A stretch of DNA of 64,000 bases, from contig JBNKCX010000041.1 of the NCBI GenBank assembly GCA_050287965.1, forward strand, positions 124,001 to 188,000, read 5' to 3'. Source of the DNA: CBFDBF01 sp050287965 (lineage in GTDB: Bacteria > Pseudomonadota > Gammaproteobacteria > Chromatiales > Chromatiaceae). Position 1 is the first letter of the stretch. Each line of letters begins with the position of its first letter. The position numbers were made by a program, and so were the translations under genes. Shown here in pieces: positions 1 to 8,110 of the stretch. The notes under the pieces are model-generated. The model worked only from the letters and a program-made list of their open reading frames with translations. It had not been told where the DNA came from and made no database searches.

Positions 1-92
1 GTACCCTCCCCCACAGACACAGTACCCATACAAAAACAAAATTCCGTCCGGAATAGTATCTCGAAGATGTTGCAGTAGGAGGAGCAGGAAAT

Positions 93-302
93 ATGGCTAC
101 AGGTACCGTAAAATGGTTCAACAACGCCAAGGGTTATGGCTTTGTCACGCCGGATGAAGGGGAACAGGATGTTTTCATCCATTTCTCTGCTATCGAAATG
201 GACGGGTATAAGACCCTGAAAGAGGGCCAGAAGATCCAGTTCGATATCAATGAAGGGCCAAAGGGACTCCATGCGGCCAATGTGCAGATGATAGAGCTGT
301 AA
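93..302 (+). CDS. cold-shock domain protein, CspA family
   Basis: Single cold-shock (OB-fold) domain of 69 residues, the normal length of CspA-type RNA chaperones, which bind single-stranded RNA/DNA and melt secondary structure. Both RNA-binding motifs are visible: KGYGFV (RNP1) near residue 13 and VFIHF (RNP2) near residue 27. Translation starts at ATG after a strong GGAGGAG-type ribosome site. The 92 bases upstream could hold a 5' leader, but I cannot tell whether this copy is cold-induced or constitutive. It stands alone, convergent with the operon to its right. Confidence 0.95.
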   Translation: MATGTVKWFNNAKGYGFVTPDEGEQDVFIHFSAIEMDGYKTLKEGQKIQFDINEGPKGLHAANVQMIEL

Positions 303-326
303 TACGGCGTTTTTTGTCTTGCCGGC

Positions 327-1010
327 CTACCCGGGATTCATTCCTGGGAGGTCGTGTTTTGCGCAAATTTCTTCCAGACAACAGGTCTCGCAACGAAGTT
401 TACGCCCGGCGCATGCCTCTTTGGCATGACGTACCAGCAGTGCATGGTATTCATTGTAACGTTTGACATGAGGGCCGAGAGCCGATTCGAAACCAGCCCG
501 CAATGACTCATAGTCTTCATCCCCCTGTGCCAGCCCCAAGCGGGAGAAGATGCGACGGGTATAGGCATCGATGACGAATACCGGACGCTCGAACGCATAA
601 AGCAATATATCGTCCGCCGTTTCCGGCCCGATACCCTTTACCGACAGCAGCACCTTCCGCAGGGCGCCGGTATCCATCTCCCGCAGGGCGCACTCTCCGC
701 CGTTTTCGATTAGAAAACCACAGAAGTCCAGGAGCCGCTCCGCTTTAACATTGAAATATCCGGCGGGACGGATCAACTCCGACAGTCGTGCTTTGGGAAC
801 TGCAGGTAACTCCCGAAAAGAGAGTACGCCCGCGTCCTTCAGATTCCGGATGGCCCGTTCCACATTGGACCAGGCGGTATTCTGGGTAAGGATGGCGCCG
901 ATCATTACCTCGAACGTGCTCTCCGCGGGCCACCAGCCCTGGCGGCCATACCGACTTAGTAAACGATCAAATACCCTCAGCAGTTCCTCGCGGGACGGAG
1001 AAAAACTCAT
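327..1010 (-). CDS. endonuclease III-like HhH-GPD DNA glycosylase with 4Fe-4S cluster
   Basis: Helix-hairpin-helix glycosylase of 227 residues for base-excision repair. The hairpin VKGIGPETA lies at 124-132 and the catalytic Asp in FVIDAYTRR at D148. The C-terminal iron-sulfur motif is Cys200-x6-Cys207-x2-Cys210-x5-Cys216. The lysine that gives endonuclease III its AP-lyase activity (LPGVGRKTA) is Glu130 here. By family knowledge this makes it a likely monofunctional glycosylase, closer to the MagIII/COG2231 3-methyladenine group than to true Nth. The substrate is inferred. It is the last gene of the leftward operon; its ATG overlaps the rluB stop (ATGA). Confidence 0.85.
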   Translation of the reverse strand: MSFSPSREELLRVFDRLLSRYGRQGWWPAESTFEVMIGAILTQNTAWSNVERAIRNLKDAGVLSFRELPAVPKARLSELIRPAGYFNVKAERLLDFCGFLIENGGECALREMDTGALRKVLLSVKGIGPETADDILLYAFERPVFVIDAYTRRIFSRLGLAQGDEDYESLRAGFESALGPHVKRYNEYHALLVRHAKEACAGRKLRCETCCLEEICAKHDLPGMNPG

Positions 1011-1879
1011 CGTCTCCGTGATTCCCCGGGAGACGGTCGACGCGGCCGCTTAACACCCTCCGCCCGTCGGCCCGGTATTTTCTCGCGACCGGCTTTAGGT
1101 CTTTCCCGTCCCTGACGGGATTTCAATCCTACCGTCTCCAGCAACTGCCCGACCTCCTCCGGTGTCGCCTCTCGCCAACGCCCCGCCAACAGCCGGCTGT
1201 CGAGCATCACCGGTCCGAAACGAACCCGCTTGAGGCGATTAACCTTGGCGCCCACCGCCTCCCACAGACGGCGCACCTCCCGGTTTCTACCCTCCATGAT
1301 GACCACGTGGAACCAGCGATTCGCACCCTCGCCCCCGGATTCAACGATCTCCTCGAAACGGGCGGGACCGTCTTCCAGCGTCACACCTTGGACCAACTGC
1401 TGAAATTGTTCTTCTTTCACCTCACCCAGTACACGGACAGCATACTCCCGCTCGATGGGACGGGCGGGATGCATCAGACGATTGGCCAGTTCCCCGTCCG
1501 TGGTGAATAGCAGCAGGCCGCTGCTGTTGATATCGAGACGTCCGACCGCGATCCAACGCCCTCGATGCAGTTTGGGTAACCGTTTAAATACCGTGGGCCG
1601 TCCCTCCGGGTCGTAACGGGTGACCAGCTCTCCCTCGGGTTTGTTGTAGAGGATGACCCGACGCTCCACGCTCTCCACCTGCTCCGCTCGGATACGTCGG
1701 TCATCGATCTGGATGAGATCCTGGGGATTCACCCTGTCACCCAGGTGTGCCACCTTACCGTTAACCTTAACCCGGCCGGCCTCGATCCAGCGTTCGATCT
1801 CCCGGCGGGAACCGAATCCGGCATTGGCGAGCAGCTTTTGCAGCCGCTCGCCTCTGGAGATCGCGTGTTTGTCACCCAT
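1007..1879 (-). CDS. rluB: 23S rRNA pseudouridine synthase RluB (Psi2605)
   Basis: RsuA/RluB-type pseudouridine synthase of 290 residues. An N-terminal S4 RNA-binding domain (about 10-65) precedes the catalytic domain with the motif GRLDINSSG, whose Asp116 is the nucleophile. A basic, Arg/Lys/Pro-rich tail after about residue 250 is usual for RluB and distinguishes it from RsuA and RluE. It modifies U2605 (E. coli numbering) of 23S rRNA. The start overlaps the end of scpB by 8 bases and the stop overlaps the next gene, so translation is likely coupled. The pairing scpB-rluB is conserved in many bacteria. Confidence 0.93.
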   Translation of the reverse strand: MGDKHAISRGERLQKLLANAGFGSRREIERWIEAGRVKVNGKVAHLGDRVNPQDLIQIDDRRIRAEQVESVERRVILYNKPEGELVTRYDPEGRPTVFKRLPKLHRGRWIAVGRLDINSSGLLLFTTDGELANRLMHPARPIEREYAVRVLGEVKEEQFQQLVQGVTLEDGPARFEEIVESGGEGANRWFHVVIMEGRNREVRRLWEAVGAKVNRLKRVRFGPVMLDSRLLAGRWREATPEEVGQLLETVGLKSRQGRERPKAGREKIPGRRAEGVKRPRRPSPGESRRR

Positions 1880-2693
1880 GAGTGACGTCTTTCTCCTCTT
1901 CCGCCCCGCCTTCCGTATCGCTCAGGTCTTCAATTTCCTCCCGGAATTCATCCATCCCTGTGGTTTCCTCGGTAGACGCCTGCAGTTCCTGTTCCTCTTC
2001 CTCCACCGCCTCCGGGTCCATCGGCGTTTCGGGGTCGATAGCCTGCGGCATCTCATCCGTAACGGGTTCCGTCCCTTCGTCTTCCGCCGGGGCCGATTCC
2101 CCGTCCAGGGTCGGCTGATGTTCTTCATCCGGAATGACTTCCAATTCCAGCTCGCAGTTGATGGAATCCAGATCCTTTATCTCAGCAAGGGTGGGTAGCT
2201 CCTCCAACCCTTTCAGACCGAAGTAGTCCAGGAACTCCCGGGTAGTGGCCAGCAATGCCGGCTTTCCCGGCACGTCGCGGTGACCCACCTCGCGAACCCA
2301 CTCCCGTTCCATAAGTGTCTTGACGATATTACTGCTGACACTCACTCCGCGAATATCCTCGATCTCGCCGCGAGTGATGGGTTGACGGTAAGCGATCAAC
2401 GCCAGTGTTTCCAGCAAGGCTCTGGAATACCGCGGCGGCCGTTCCTCCCAGAGACGGGATATCCAGGGTGAGAAGTCCGCCCGTACGTTGATGCGAAAAC
2501 CGCTGCCGACCTCTACCAGTTGGATCGCCCGTCCCTCATACTCTCCGCTCAGTTCCGCCAACGCCTCACGCACCGTTTTCCGCTCCGGTCTCTCATCCGG
2601 CAAAAACAGTTCCAGCAGGTTATCGACGCTCAGGGGGCCGCCCGCCGCCAGCAGCGCCGCTTCCACGATGTATTTGATTTTTTGCTCTACCAA
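1872..2693 (-). CDS. scpB: segregation and condensation protein ScpB
   Basis: Winged-helix kleisin-associated subunit of the SMC-ScpA-ScpB chromosome condensin. The first about 180 residues match the ScpB fold (for example ALLETLALIAYRQPITRGEI and FLDYFGLKGLEELP). After that comes an extension of roughly 90 residues that is almost all Glu/Asp/Pro/Ser/Thr and looks disordered; standard ScpB ends near 190. The start codon is TTG, placed by AAGGAAC just upstream. The gene sits between scpA and rluB; smc lies separately at about 16.2-19.7 kb in the same window. Confidence 0.92.
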   Translation of the reverse strand: MVEQKIKYIVEAALLAAGGPLSVDNLLELFLPDERPERKTVREALAELSGEYEGRAIQLVEVGSGFRINVRADFSPWISRLWEERPPRYSRALLETLALIAYRQPITRGEIEDIRGVSVSSNIVKTLMEREWVREVGHRDVPGKPALLATTREFLDYFGLKGLEELPTLAEIKDLDSINCELELEVIPDEEHQPTLDGESAPAEDEGTEPVTDEMPQAIDPETPMDPEAVEEEEQELQASTEETTGMDEFREEIEDLSDTEGGAEEEKDVTHG

Positions 2694-2710
2694 GTTTGTT
2701 CCTTTAGAAG

Positions 2711-2787
2711 TTTTCAGTCTTCAGTAATCAGTTTTCAGTTCACGGTAACTGACCGCTGTTAACTGACAACTGTTAACTGTTAACTGC
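2711..2787. repeat. heptad repeat array A: eleven 7-bp units between scpA and scpB
   Basis: Exactly eleven consecutive 7-base units fill 77 bases. On the plus strand four NNNTCAG units are followed by a centre (TTCACGG) and then TAACTGA/TAACTGT-like units, so the two halves form an imperfect inverted repeat. The scpA stop codon (2773-2775) and its last few codons are inside the array. Read in the scpA sense the units are AGTTAAC-like. The same 7-base period and orientation recur at 7624, 21758 and 31990. Confidence 0.85.
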
Positions 2788-3594
2788 TTTCAAATGTATC
2801 GCCCCAAACGGCTCCGCCTGGACCATTTCTATGAGGGAGTCCTTCAACAGTTCCAGGATGGCCAGGAAGGTCACCACCACGCCCAGTCTGCCCTCTTCGA
2901 GAGTAAAGAGTTCTATAAAGGCGGTGAAGGTATCTGTACGGACCCTGTCCAGGATCTGCGACATACGTTCACGCATGGAAAGGGGTTCCATCTGCACATG
3001 GTGCTGGGAGAACAGTTCGGCCCGGTGCATTACCTCCCGCATGGCAAATATCAGATCGCGCAGATCCACATCCGGATGACGCCGTTCCACGGTCCTCTCC
3101 GGAACATCCACCTCGGTCTGAAACACATCTCTTCCCATACGCGGCAGGACGTCGAGATCCTCCGCCGCCTGCTTGTAACGTTCATACTCCTGCAGACGAC
3201 GGATCAATTCCGCCCGCGGATCCTCTTCGTCGCTCTCCGCCTCTTCATGTCGCGGCAGAAGCATACGGGATTTGATCTCCGCCAGCATGGCAGCCATCAC
3301 CAGGTATTCCGCCGCCAGCTCCAGGCGTATCTCCTTCATCAGATCGACGTACTCCATGTATTGGGCGGTGATCTGGGCGATGGGGATATCCAGAATATCC
3401 AGATTCTGGCGCTTGATCAGATAGAGCAGAAGGTCCAACGGCCCCTCGAAGGCGTCCAGAAACACCTCCAGGGCATCGGGTGGGATATAGAGATCCTTGG
3501 GCAGGGTTGACCAGGGCTCGCCCTGGACCACCGCAAACGGCATCTCCTCCTGCTCCGGGTGGGACTCCTGTGGATTGTGTTCAGTCTCACTCAT
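2773..3594 (-). CDS. scpA: segregation and condensation protein ScpA (kleisin)
   Basis: Kleisin subunit that bridges the two SMC heads and binds ScpB. The domain begins near residue 40 with FEGPLDLLLYLIKRQNLDI, the ScpA hallmark, and ends with the winged-helix segment (VVTFLAILELLKDSLI) that contacts the SMC head. At 273 residues it is of normal size, with a 35-residue acidic N-terminal lead. The start is three bases after the trpS stop. Its last codons and stop lie inside repeat array A, so the C-terminus (AVNS) is partly encoded by the repeat. Confidence 0.94.
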   Translation of the reverse strand: MSETEHNPQESHPEQEEMPFAVVQGEPWSTLPKDLYIPPDALEVFLDAFEGPLDLLLYLIKRQNLDILDIPIAQITAQYMEYVDLMKEIRLELAAEYLVMAAMLAEIKSRMLLPRHEEAESDEEDPRAELIRRLQEYERYKQAAEDLDVLPRMGRDVFQTEVDVPERTVERRHPDVDLRDLIFAMREVMHRAELFSQHHVQMEPLSMRERMSQILDRVRTDTFTAFIELFTLEEGRLGVVVTFLAILELLKDSLIEMVQAEPFGAIHLKAVNS

Positions 3595-3597
3595 AAT

Positions 3598-4815
3598 TCA
3601 GCGATAGTACAACGACATGGCCTGCCGTACCTCATCCAGGGTGTCCTGCGCCATGTCCCGGGCCTCTTCACACCCCTCGGCGATGATGTTGCGCACCAGT
3701 TCCGGCTGTTCCTGGAATTCCCGCGCCCGTTCCTGGATGGGATTGAGTTCCCGCAGCACATCGTCGATCACTGTCTGTTTACATTCGATACAGCCGATGC
3801 CGGCGGTGCGGCAGCCTTCCTGTACCCAGCTTTTGACAGAGTCATCGGAATAGATCTTGTGGAATTCCCAAACCGGGCACTTTTCCGGATCACCCGGATC
3901 GTTGCGGCGCACCCGGCTCGGATCCGTGGGCATGGTGCGCAGGGCGTTTTCCACCACCTCCGGCTCGTCCCTAAGGGCAATGGTATTGCCGTAGGATTTG
4001 GACATCTTATGGCCGTCCAACCCCGGCATCTTGGAGGCCTGGGTCAACAGGGGCTGAGGTTCCGGCAGAATGATACGACCACCCCCTTCGAGATAGCCGA
4101 AAAGCCGTTCTCTGTCCCCCACCGTCAGGTTCTGTTGTCCTTCCAGCAGGGCGCGGGCGGCGGCCAGGGCGTCCTGGTCCCCCTGCTCCTGATAGGCCCT
4201 GCGATACCCCGAATATAGCTTGGCGTTCTTTTTGCCCATCTTCTTTACGGCCTGCTCCGCGGCCTCTTCGAAACCGGCCTCTCGGCCATAGATGTGATTG
4301 AAGCGGCGTGCCACCTCACGGGTCAGTTCCACGTGCGCCACCTGGTCCTCCCCTACCGGCACCAGGCCCGCCTTGTAAATCAGGATATCCGCGGACTGCA
4401 GCAATGGATACCCGAGAAACCCGTAGGTGGCCAGATCCTTCTCCTTGAGTTTTTCCTGCTGATCCTTGTAGCTCGGCACCCGTTCCAGCCATCCCAGGGG
4501 GGTGATCATGGACAGCAGCAGATGGAACTCCGCATGTTCCGGCACCAGGGACTGGATAAAAAGCTTCGCCTCTCCGGGATTGACGCCGGCCGCCATCCAG
4601 TCGATCACCATCTCCCAGACGCTCTCCTGGATGATGCCGGGATCGTCATAGTGGGTGGTCAGGGCGTGCCAGTCGGCAACGAAGAAGAAACACTCGTACT
4701 CATGCTGAAGCTTGACCCAGTTTTTCAGTACGCCGTGATAATGGCCGAGATGAAGGCGGCCGGTGGGCCGCATACCGGAAAGGACTCGCGCATGCTGTGC
4801 GGGAACAGGATTCAA
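3598..4815 (-). CDS. trpS: tryptophanyl-tRNA synthetase with insertion and Fe-S-type cysteine motif
   Basis: Class I aminoacyl-tRNA synthetase charging tRNA-Trp. The HIGH-type motif HLGHY is at 22-26 and KMSKS at 270-274. At 405 residues it is about 70 longer than E. coli TrpS; the extra length is mostly an insertion at about 180-247, just before the KMSKS loop. Four cysteines (313, 335, 342, 345) are spaced C-x21-C-x6-C-x2-C, close to the 4Fe-4S motif known in Thermotoga maritima TrpRS. Start TTG, set by a GAGGAAT ribosome site. It lies between an M50 protease gene and scpA, a common gammaproteobacterial order. Confidence 0.95.
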   Translation of the reverse strand: MNPVPAQHARVLSGMRPTGRLHLGHYHGVLKNWVKLQHEYECFFFVADWHALTTHYDDPGIIQESVWEMVIDWMAAGVNPGEAKLFIQSLVPEHAEFHLLLSMITPLGWLERVPSYKDQQEKLKEKDLATYGFLGYPLLQSADILIYKAGLVPVGEDQVAHVELTREVARRFNHIYGREAGFEEAAEQAVKKMGKKNAKLYSGYRRAYQEQGDQDALAAARALLEGQQNLTVGDRERLFGYLEGGGRIILPEPQPLLTQASKMPGLDGHKMSKSYGNTIALRDEPEVVENALRTMPTDPSRVRRNDPGDPEKCPVWEFHKIYSDDSVKSWVQEGCRTAGIGCIECKQTVIDDVLRELNPIQERAREFQEQPELVRNIIAEGCEEARDMAQDTLDEVRQAMSLYYR

Positions 4816-4827
4816 TTTTATTCCTCT

Positions 4828-5514
4828 TTAGCTTGGTTGAAGCAGTATCTCAATAGCTTGTACGACAATATCAGAGGCCGGCAGAATGGCAACGGTCAAC
4901 CCGATAATGGGCCAAAGCAGATAGCTGAGCAGACCGGAAACCAACAAACCGATCACAATGAACATGCCGTACGGTTCCAGCCGGGAAATGGTCGCTGAAT
5001 ATCTGGGTGGCAGCAGCGCGGTCAACACCCTGCCCCCATCCAGGGGCGGGATGGGCAGCATATTGAGCGCCATGAGCAACGCATTGATAAATACCCCCGC
5101 GCCTCCCATCAGTATCAGCGGCAGCGCAATCCACTCGGAAAACGGATAGACCAGTTCTCCCACCTTTGCCAGAAGCGCCCAGCAGAGGGCCATTAACAGA
5201 TTCGCGGAAGGACCGGCCAAGGCCACCAGACCCATATCCTTATGCGGATTCTTGAAGTTCCTGCCGTTCACCGGGACGGGCTTGGCCCAGCCGAACAAAA
5301 ATTGGGTGAACAGGAACATCAGAAGCGGCAGGATGACCGTTCCCAGGGGGTCGATATGGCGCAGAGGATTCGCGGTTACCCGCCCCAGCATTCGCGCGGT
5401 GTTGTCCCCCAACCGTCCCGCTACCCAGGCGTGCGCGGCTTCGTGGATGGTGATGGCGAAAAGCACCGGTAAGGCCAATACCGCGATACGTTGTATGATA
5501 TTCAGGCTTTCCAT
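4828..5514 (-). CDS. site-2 protease family (M50) membrane metalloprotease
   Basis: Polytopic membrane protein of 228 residues. It has the zinc-binding HExxH motif (HEAAH, 24-28) in the first membrane segment and a second ligand motif PPLDGGRVL near residue 145, as in the compact YwhC/Rv-type M50B group, which lacks PDZ or CBS domains. Such proteins cleave substrates inside the membrane; the substrate here is unknown. It lies 12 bases upstream of trpS and 39 downstream of yciO in the same leftward operon, an arrangement common in proteobacteria but of unexplained logic. Confidence 0.9.
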   Translation of the reverse strand: MESLNIIQRIAVLALPVLFAITIHEAAHAWVAGRLGDNTARMLGRVTANPLRHIDPLGTVILPLLMFLFTQFLFGWAKPVPVNGRNFKNPHKDMGLVALAGPSANLLMALCWALLAKVGELVYPFSEWIALPLILMGGAGVFINALLMALNMLPIPPLDGGRVLTALLPPRYSATISRLEPYGMFIVIGLLVSGLLSYLLWPIIGLTVAILPASDIVVQAIEILLQPS

Positions 5515-5553
5515 GAGGGGATTATACCGGTCGGAAGGATCGCGGACAGGGCG

Positions 5554-6183
5554 TTATTCCTGCTCCTGAAGCAGCGAACAGTCGCCCTTGCCCCTGCGGG
5601 CCACTACCGGCGTTTCCTCATCCAGAATCACCACCGTGGTGGGCTCGAACCCGCAATAACCGCCGTCTATCACCAGATCCACTTCGTGACCGAGGATATC
5701 GCGCATCTCATAGGGATCGGTCATGGGCAGCTCTTCCCCCGGCAGAATCAGGGTGGAACTCATCAGGGGCTCCCCCAACTCCTCCAGCAGCGCCAGGGCG
5801 ATGGCGTTATCGGGGATACGGATGCCGATGGTTTTACGCTTCTCGTTCTGCAGCCGCCGGGGTACCTGCTTGGTGGCCTTGTGGATAAAGGTGTAGGGAC
5901 CGGGGGTGAGGGTCTTCAGCAGGCGATACTGTTGATTTCCCACCCGGGCATAGGTGGCGATCTCCGACAGATCCCGGCAAACCAGGGTGAAGTTGTGTTT
6001 GTCGTCCAGGCGGCGAATCGCGGAGATTCGATCCATCGCACGTTTATTGCCCATCTGGCAGCCCAGGGCATAGCTGGAATCGGTGGGATAGATGATCAAT
6101 CCCCCCTGCCTGATGATCTCCACCGCCTGACGAATCAGACGCGGCTGGGGGTTGTCCGGATGAATCTGGAAAAACTGGGCCAT
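5554..6183 (-). CDS. yciO: YciO family, Sua5/YrdC-type protein (threonylcarbamoyl-AMP synthase-like)
   Basis: 209 residues with the YrdC/Sua5 fold: PTDSSYALGC near 33-42, the basic stretch KRKTIGIRIPD, and SSTLILPG. True TsaC/Sua5 makes threonylcarbamoyl-AMP for the tRNA t6A modification. YciO members keep the fold, but their part in t6A has been questioned, so the exact reaction is uncertain. The position, directly followed by the M50 protease and trpS and preceded by the PHP nuclease, matches the yciO-yciV neighbourhood of many gammaproteobacteria. Confidence 0.9.
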   Translation of the reverse strand: MAQFFQIHPDNPQPRLIRQAVEIIRQGGLIIYPTDSSYALGCQMGNKRAMDRISAIRRLDDKHNFTLVCRDLSEIATYARVGNQQYRLLKTLTPGPYTFIHKATKQVPRRLQNEKRKTIGIRIPDNAIALALLEELGEPLMSSTLILPGEELPMTDPYEMRDILGHEVDLVIDGGYCGFEPTTVVILDEETPVVARRGKGDCSLLQEQE

Positions 6184-6205
6184 GGCGTTTAAACAGCGAA
6201 CTCAT

Positions 6206-7063
6206 CTACGCGGAAAGCGCGATCCCCCGCTCCCGCCAGTCGTACCATACCGGTTTCAGGCCTTCCGGCAAGGTTGCGAGCCGTCCGAGGTCGATCCAGG
6301 GGGTTTCCCGGCCATGGTAGTCCGAACCCACCGAGGCCAGCAGGTCGAACCTTTGCGCCAGACGGGCCATATTGGAAATCTCCTCCCGGTTATGGGTACC
6401 GGATATAACCTCCAGCCCGTCACCGCCGGCCTCGATGAATTCACCCACGAGCCGGTTCAGCTTGGTATTGGTCAGGGGGTAGCTGGCAGGGTGCGCGATT
6501 ATCGCCTGCCCTCCGGCCGCATGGATCCAGGAAACCGCCTCCTCCAGCTCGGCCCATTCACCCGCCACATATCCCGGTTTACCCTGCCCCAGATAGCGCT
6601 GGAACACCTTGCGCCTGTCCGCCGCATAGCCTTCATCCAGCAGAAACCGCGCAAAATGGCCACGGCCGATGAGACGGCCGTTGGAGAGCGCCCGGGCACC
6701 GGCGTAGGCGCCCTCGATACCCTGTTTCTCCAGCCTGCGCCCTATCTCCTCGGCCCGCTCCTGGCGCACCTTCTGCAGATACCGCAGACCGTTGCGCAAC
6801 GTCTCACACCCCGTTTCCACCCCCAGTCCGACGATGTGGACCAGATGACGGTTCCAGGTGACCGAGATCTCCACCCCCGGCACCAGGGCGATACCGGCGG
6901 CAACCGCGGCGGCGGCGGCTTCCTCAATCCCGTCCAGGGTGTCGTGATCGGTCAGTGCCAGTACCTCGAGCCCGGCTCGTCCGGCCATTTGCACCAGTTC
7001 CGCGGGTGTCAGGGTTCCGTCCGACGCGGTAGAGTGTGAATGCAGGTCATAACGTGAATACAT
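6206..7063 (-). CDS. rnm: RNase AM / YciV (TrpH) PHP-domain 5'-3' nuclease
   Basis: PHP-superfamily metal-dependent phosphoesterase of 285 residues. The N-terminal metal motif is DLHSHSTASDG (6-16), followed by ALTDHDTLDG near 37 and VGSDYHGRETPW close to the C-terminus. In E. coli the homologue RNase AM digests short RNAs and pAp and matures rRNA 5' ends. It is the first gene of the eight-gene leftward run that ends with the endonuclease III-like gene. The upstream spacer (7064-7266) contains a REP-like palindrome. Confidence 0.9.
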   Translation of the reverse strand: MYSRYDLHSHSTASDGTLTPAELVQMAGRAGLEVLALTDHDTLDGIEEAAAAAVAAGIALVPGVEISVTWNRHLVHIVGLGVETGCETLRNGLRYLQKVRQERAEEIGRRLEKQGIEGAYAGARALSNGRLIGRGHFARFLLDEGYAADRRKVFQRYLGQGKPGYVAGEWAELEEAVSWIHAAGGQAIIAHPASYPLTNTKLNRLVGEFIEAGGDGLEVISGTHNREEISNMARLAQRFDLLASVGSDYHGRETPWIDLGRLATLPEGLKPVWYDWRERGIALSA

Positions 7064-7079
7064 CTGATCATTCTACCTT

Positions 7080-7140
7080 AAACCCGCAATACTTGGTCGG
7101 ATTGTTGTCGCTAAACCCGGCTTTAATCCGACTGTTGTGG
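7080..7140. repeat. REP-like palindrome between rnm and yciI
   Basis: An inverted repeat GTCGGATT (7096-7103) / AATCCGAC (7125-7132) encloses a 21-base loop. The flanks also repeat directly: TAAACCCG occurs at about 7079 and again at about 7112, and ATTGTTGT/CTGTTGT follow each arm. Elements of the type GTCGGATTA...TAATCCGAC are frequent between genes in Gammaproteobacteria. It lies in the divergent rnm/yciI spacer. Confidence 0.6.
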
Positions 7141-7266
7141 TACCGTGGCGGTTTCCGGCCCAATTCTCGCCCCGTTTAGGGGGAACCCGCGAATGTGGCC
7201 TACCAAGCAGACGCGACAGGGATACATTTCCTATTCCTGACGACGGACAAGAGGGGGTTAGTGAGG

Positions 7267-7566
7267 ATGTTTTACGCAATCATGGGAACAGACCGGGAGG
7301 ATAGCCTGGAAGCGAGACTGCGGGTGCGCCCGGAACATCTGCAACGTATCCAGACCCTGCAGCAGGAAGGGCGCCTGCTCCTTGCGGGCCCCCATCCCGC
7401 CCTGGACAGCGAGGACCCGGGACCCGCCGGTTTCAGCGGCAGCCTTATCGTGGCGGAATTTCCGGATCTGGAAAGCGCTAAAGAGTGGGCAAACAACGAC
7501 CCCTATACCCTGGCGGGGGTGTACGCCAGCGTCTCCGTGAAACCGTTCAAAAAGGTGTTGCCATAA
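7267..7566 (+). CDS. yciI: YciI family protein
   Basis: Small ferredoxin-like alpha/beta barrel protein of 99 residues with the family start MFYAIMGTD, a conserved HLQR..L segment and the catalytic-type GPHP motif near 43 (His-Asp pair of the muconolactone isomerase-like fold). The enzymatic role of YciI is not settled. The ATG at 7267 was chosen because it follows an AGAGGGGG stretch and gives the canonical N-terminus; an in-frame ATG at 7195 would add 24 unrelated residues. Monocistronic, divergent from rnm. Confidence 0.88.
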   Translation: MFYAIMGTDREDSLEARLRVRPEHLQRIQTLQQEGRLLLAGPHPALDSEDPGPAGFSGSLIVAEFPDLESAKEWANNDPYTLAGVYASVSVKPFKKVLP

Positions 7567-7623
7567 TAGTGGGGCCGAGACGATAAAAAAGACGGTGGCC
7601 GCAGCCCGCCCTACGAACCGATA

Positions 7624-7651
7624 ACTGATTACTGATTACTGATAACTACAA
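7624..7651. repeat. heptad repeat array B: four 7-bp units
   Basis: ACTGATT, ACTGATT, ACTGATA, ACTACAA in direct succession on the plus strand, ending one base before the stop codon (7653-7655) of the leftward gene that follows. Read in that gene's sense the units are AGTTATC/AGTAATC directly after the stop. Same family as the arrays at 2711, 21758 and 31990. Confidence 0.75.
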
Positions 7652-7652
7652 A

Positions 7653-7931
7653 TTATTCCTCTTCTTCGGACAAATTCCTGCCGATGCCGGAAACCGGTAC
7701 AACCTTCACCGCTTGCGGTTCGTCCTTGTAATAGGGTCGCTCCATGGCGACGCCTGCCTCGTCCGCCAGCTCCCTTTCGCGTAATGCGATCAATTTGAGG
7801 CAATCCCGGACATCCTCAATAGTCTGTTCGGTAAGGGGGCTGGGGCTCCCCGGAGGTGGGGTAATGTCTCTTATAACGCTGGTCAGTACCTTGCGCATAA
7901 CCATCAGGATATCTCTTTCTTTGCAGGACAT
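7653..7931 (-). CDS. conserved hypothetical protein, 92 aa
   Basis: Not assigned to a known function. The protein is soluble and mostly helical, starts MSCKERDILMVMRKVLTSV, has a Pro-rich turn (TPPPGSPSP), then a charged helix TIEDVRDCLKLIALREREL and an acidic tail SEEEE. The ATG at 7931 is supported by GAGGTG seven bases upstream; a start 26 codons earlier lacks support. The size and single-domain look suggest a small regulatory or structural protein. It is transcribed leftward, toward yciI, and follows the sensor kinase gene at a distance of about 180 bases. Confidence 0.65.
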   Translation of the reverse strand: MSCKERDILMVMRKVLTSVIRDITPPPGSPSPLTEQTIEDVRDCLKLIALRERELADEAGVAMERPYYKDEPQAVKVVPVSGIGRNLSEEEE

Positions 7932-8110
7932 TTTCACCTCACAGCGATTGGGAAATAGGAATCTCTTATAACCCACATGATTGTTCCTTTCCCTTATTGA
8001 TTCAACCATACCTGCATCAGGGAAGCACAGAATTGTGGATTTCGTCCCTGGTCACATAGTTTCGGAACCGGCAGGCTACGAATCGCCGGCGGATTCAGAT
8101 TTGCGGACTT

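Noticed and set aside
7595..7615. Possible terminator of yciI (GGTGGCC...GGCTGCGG-like stem)
   Set aside because: Stem is imperfect and no T-run follows; the heptad array directly after is the stronger signal.
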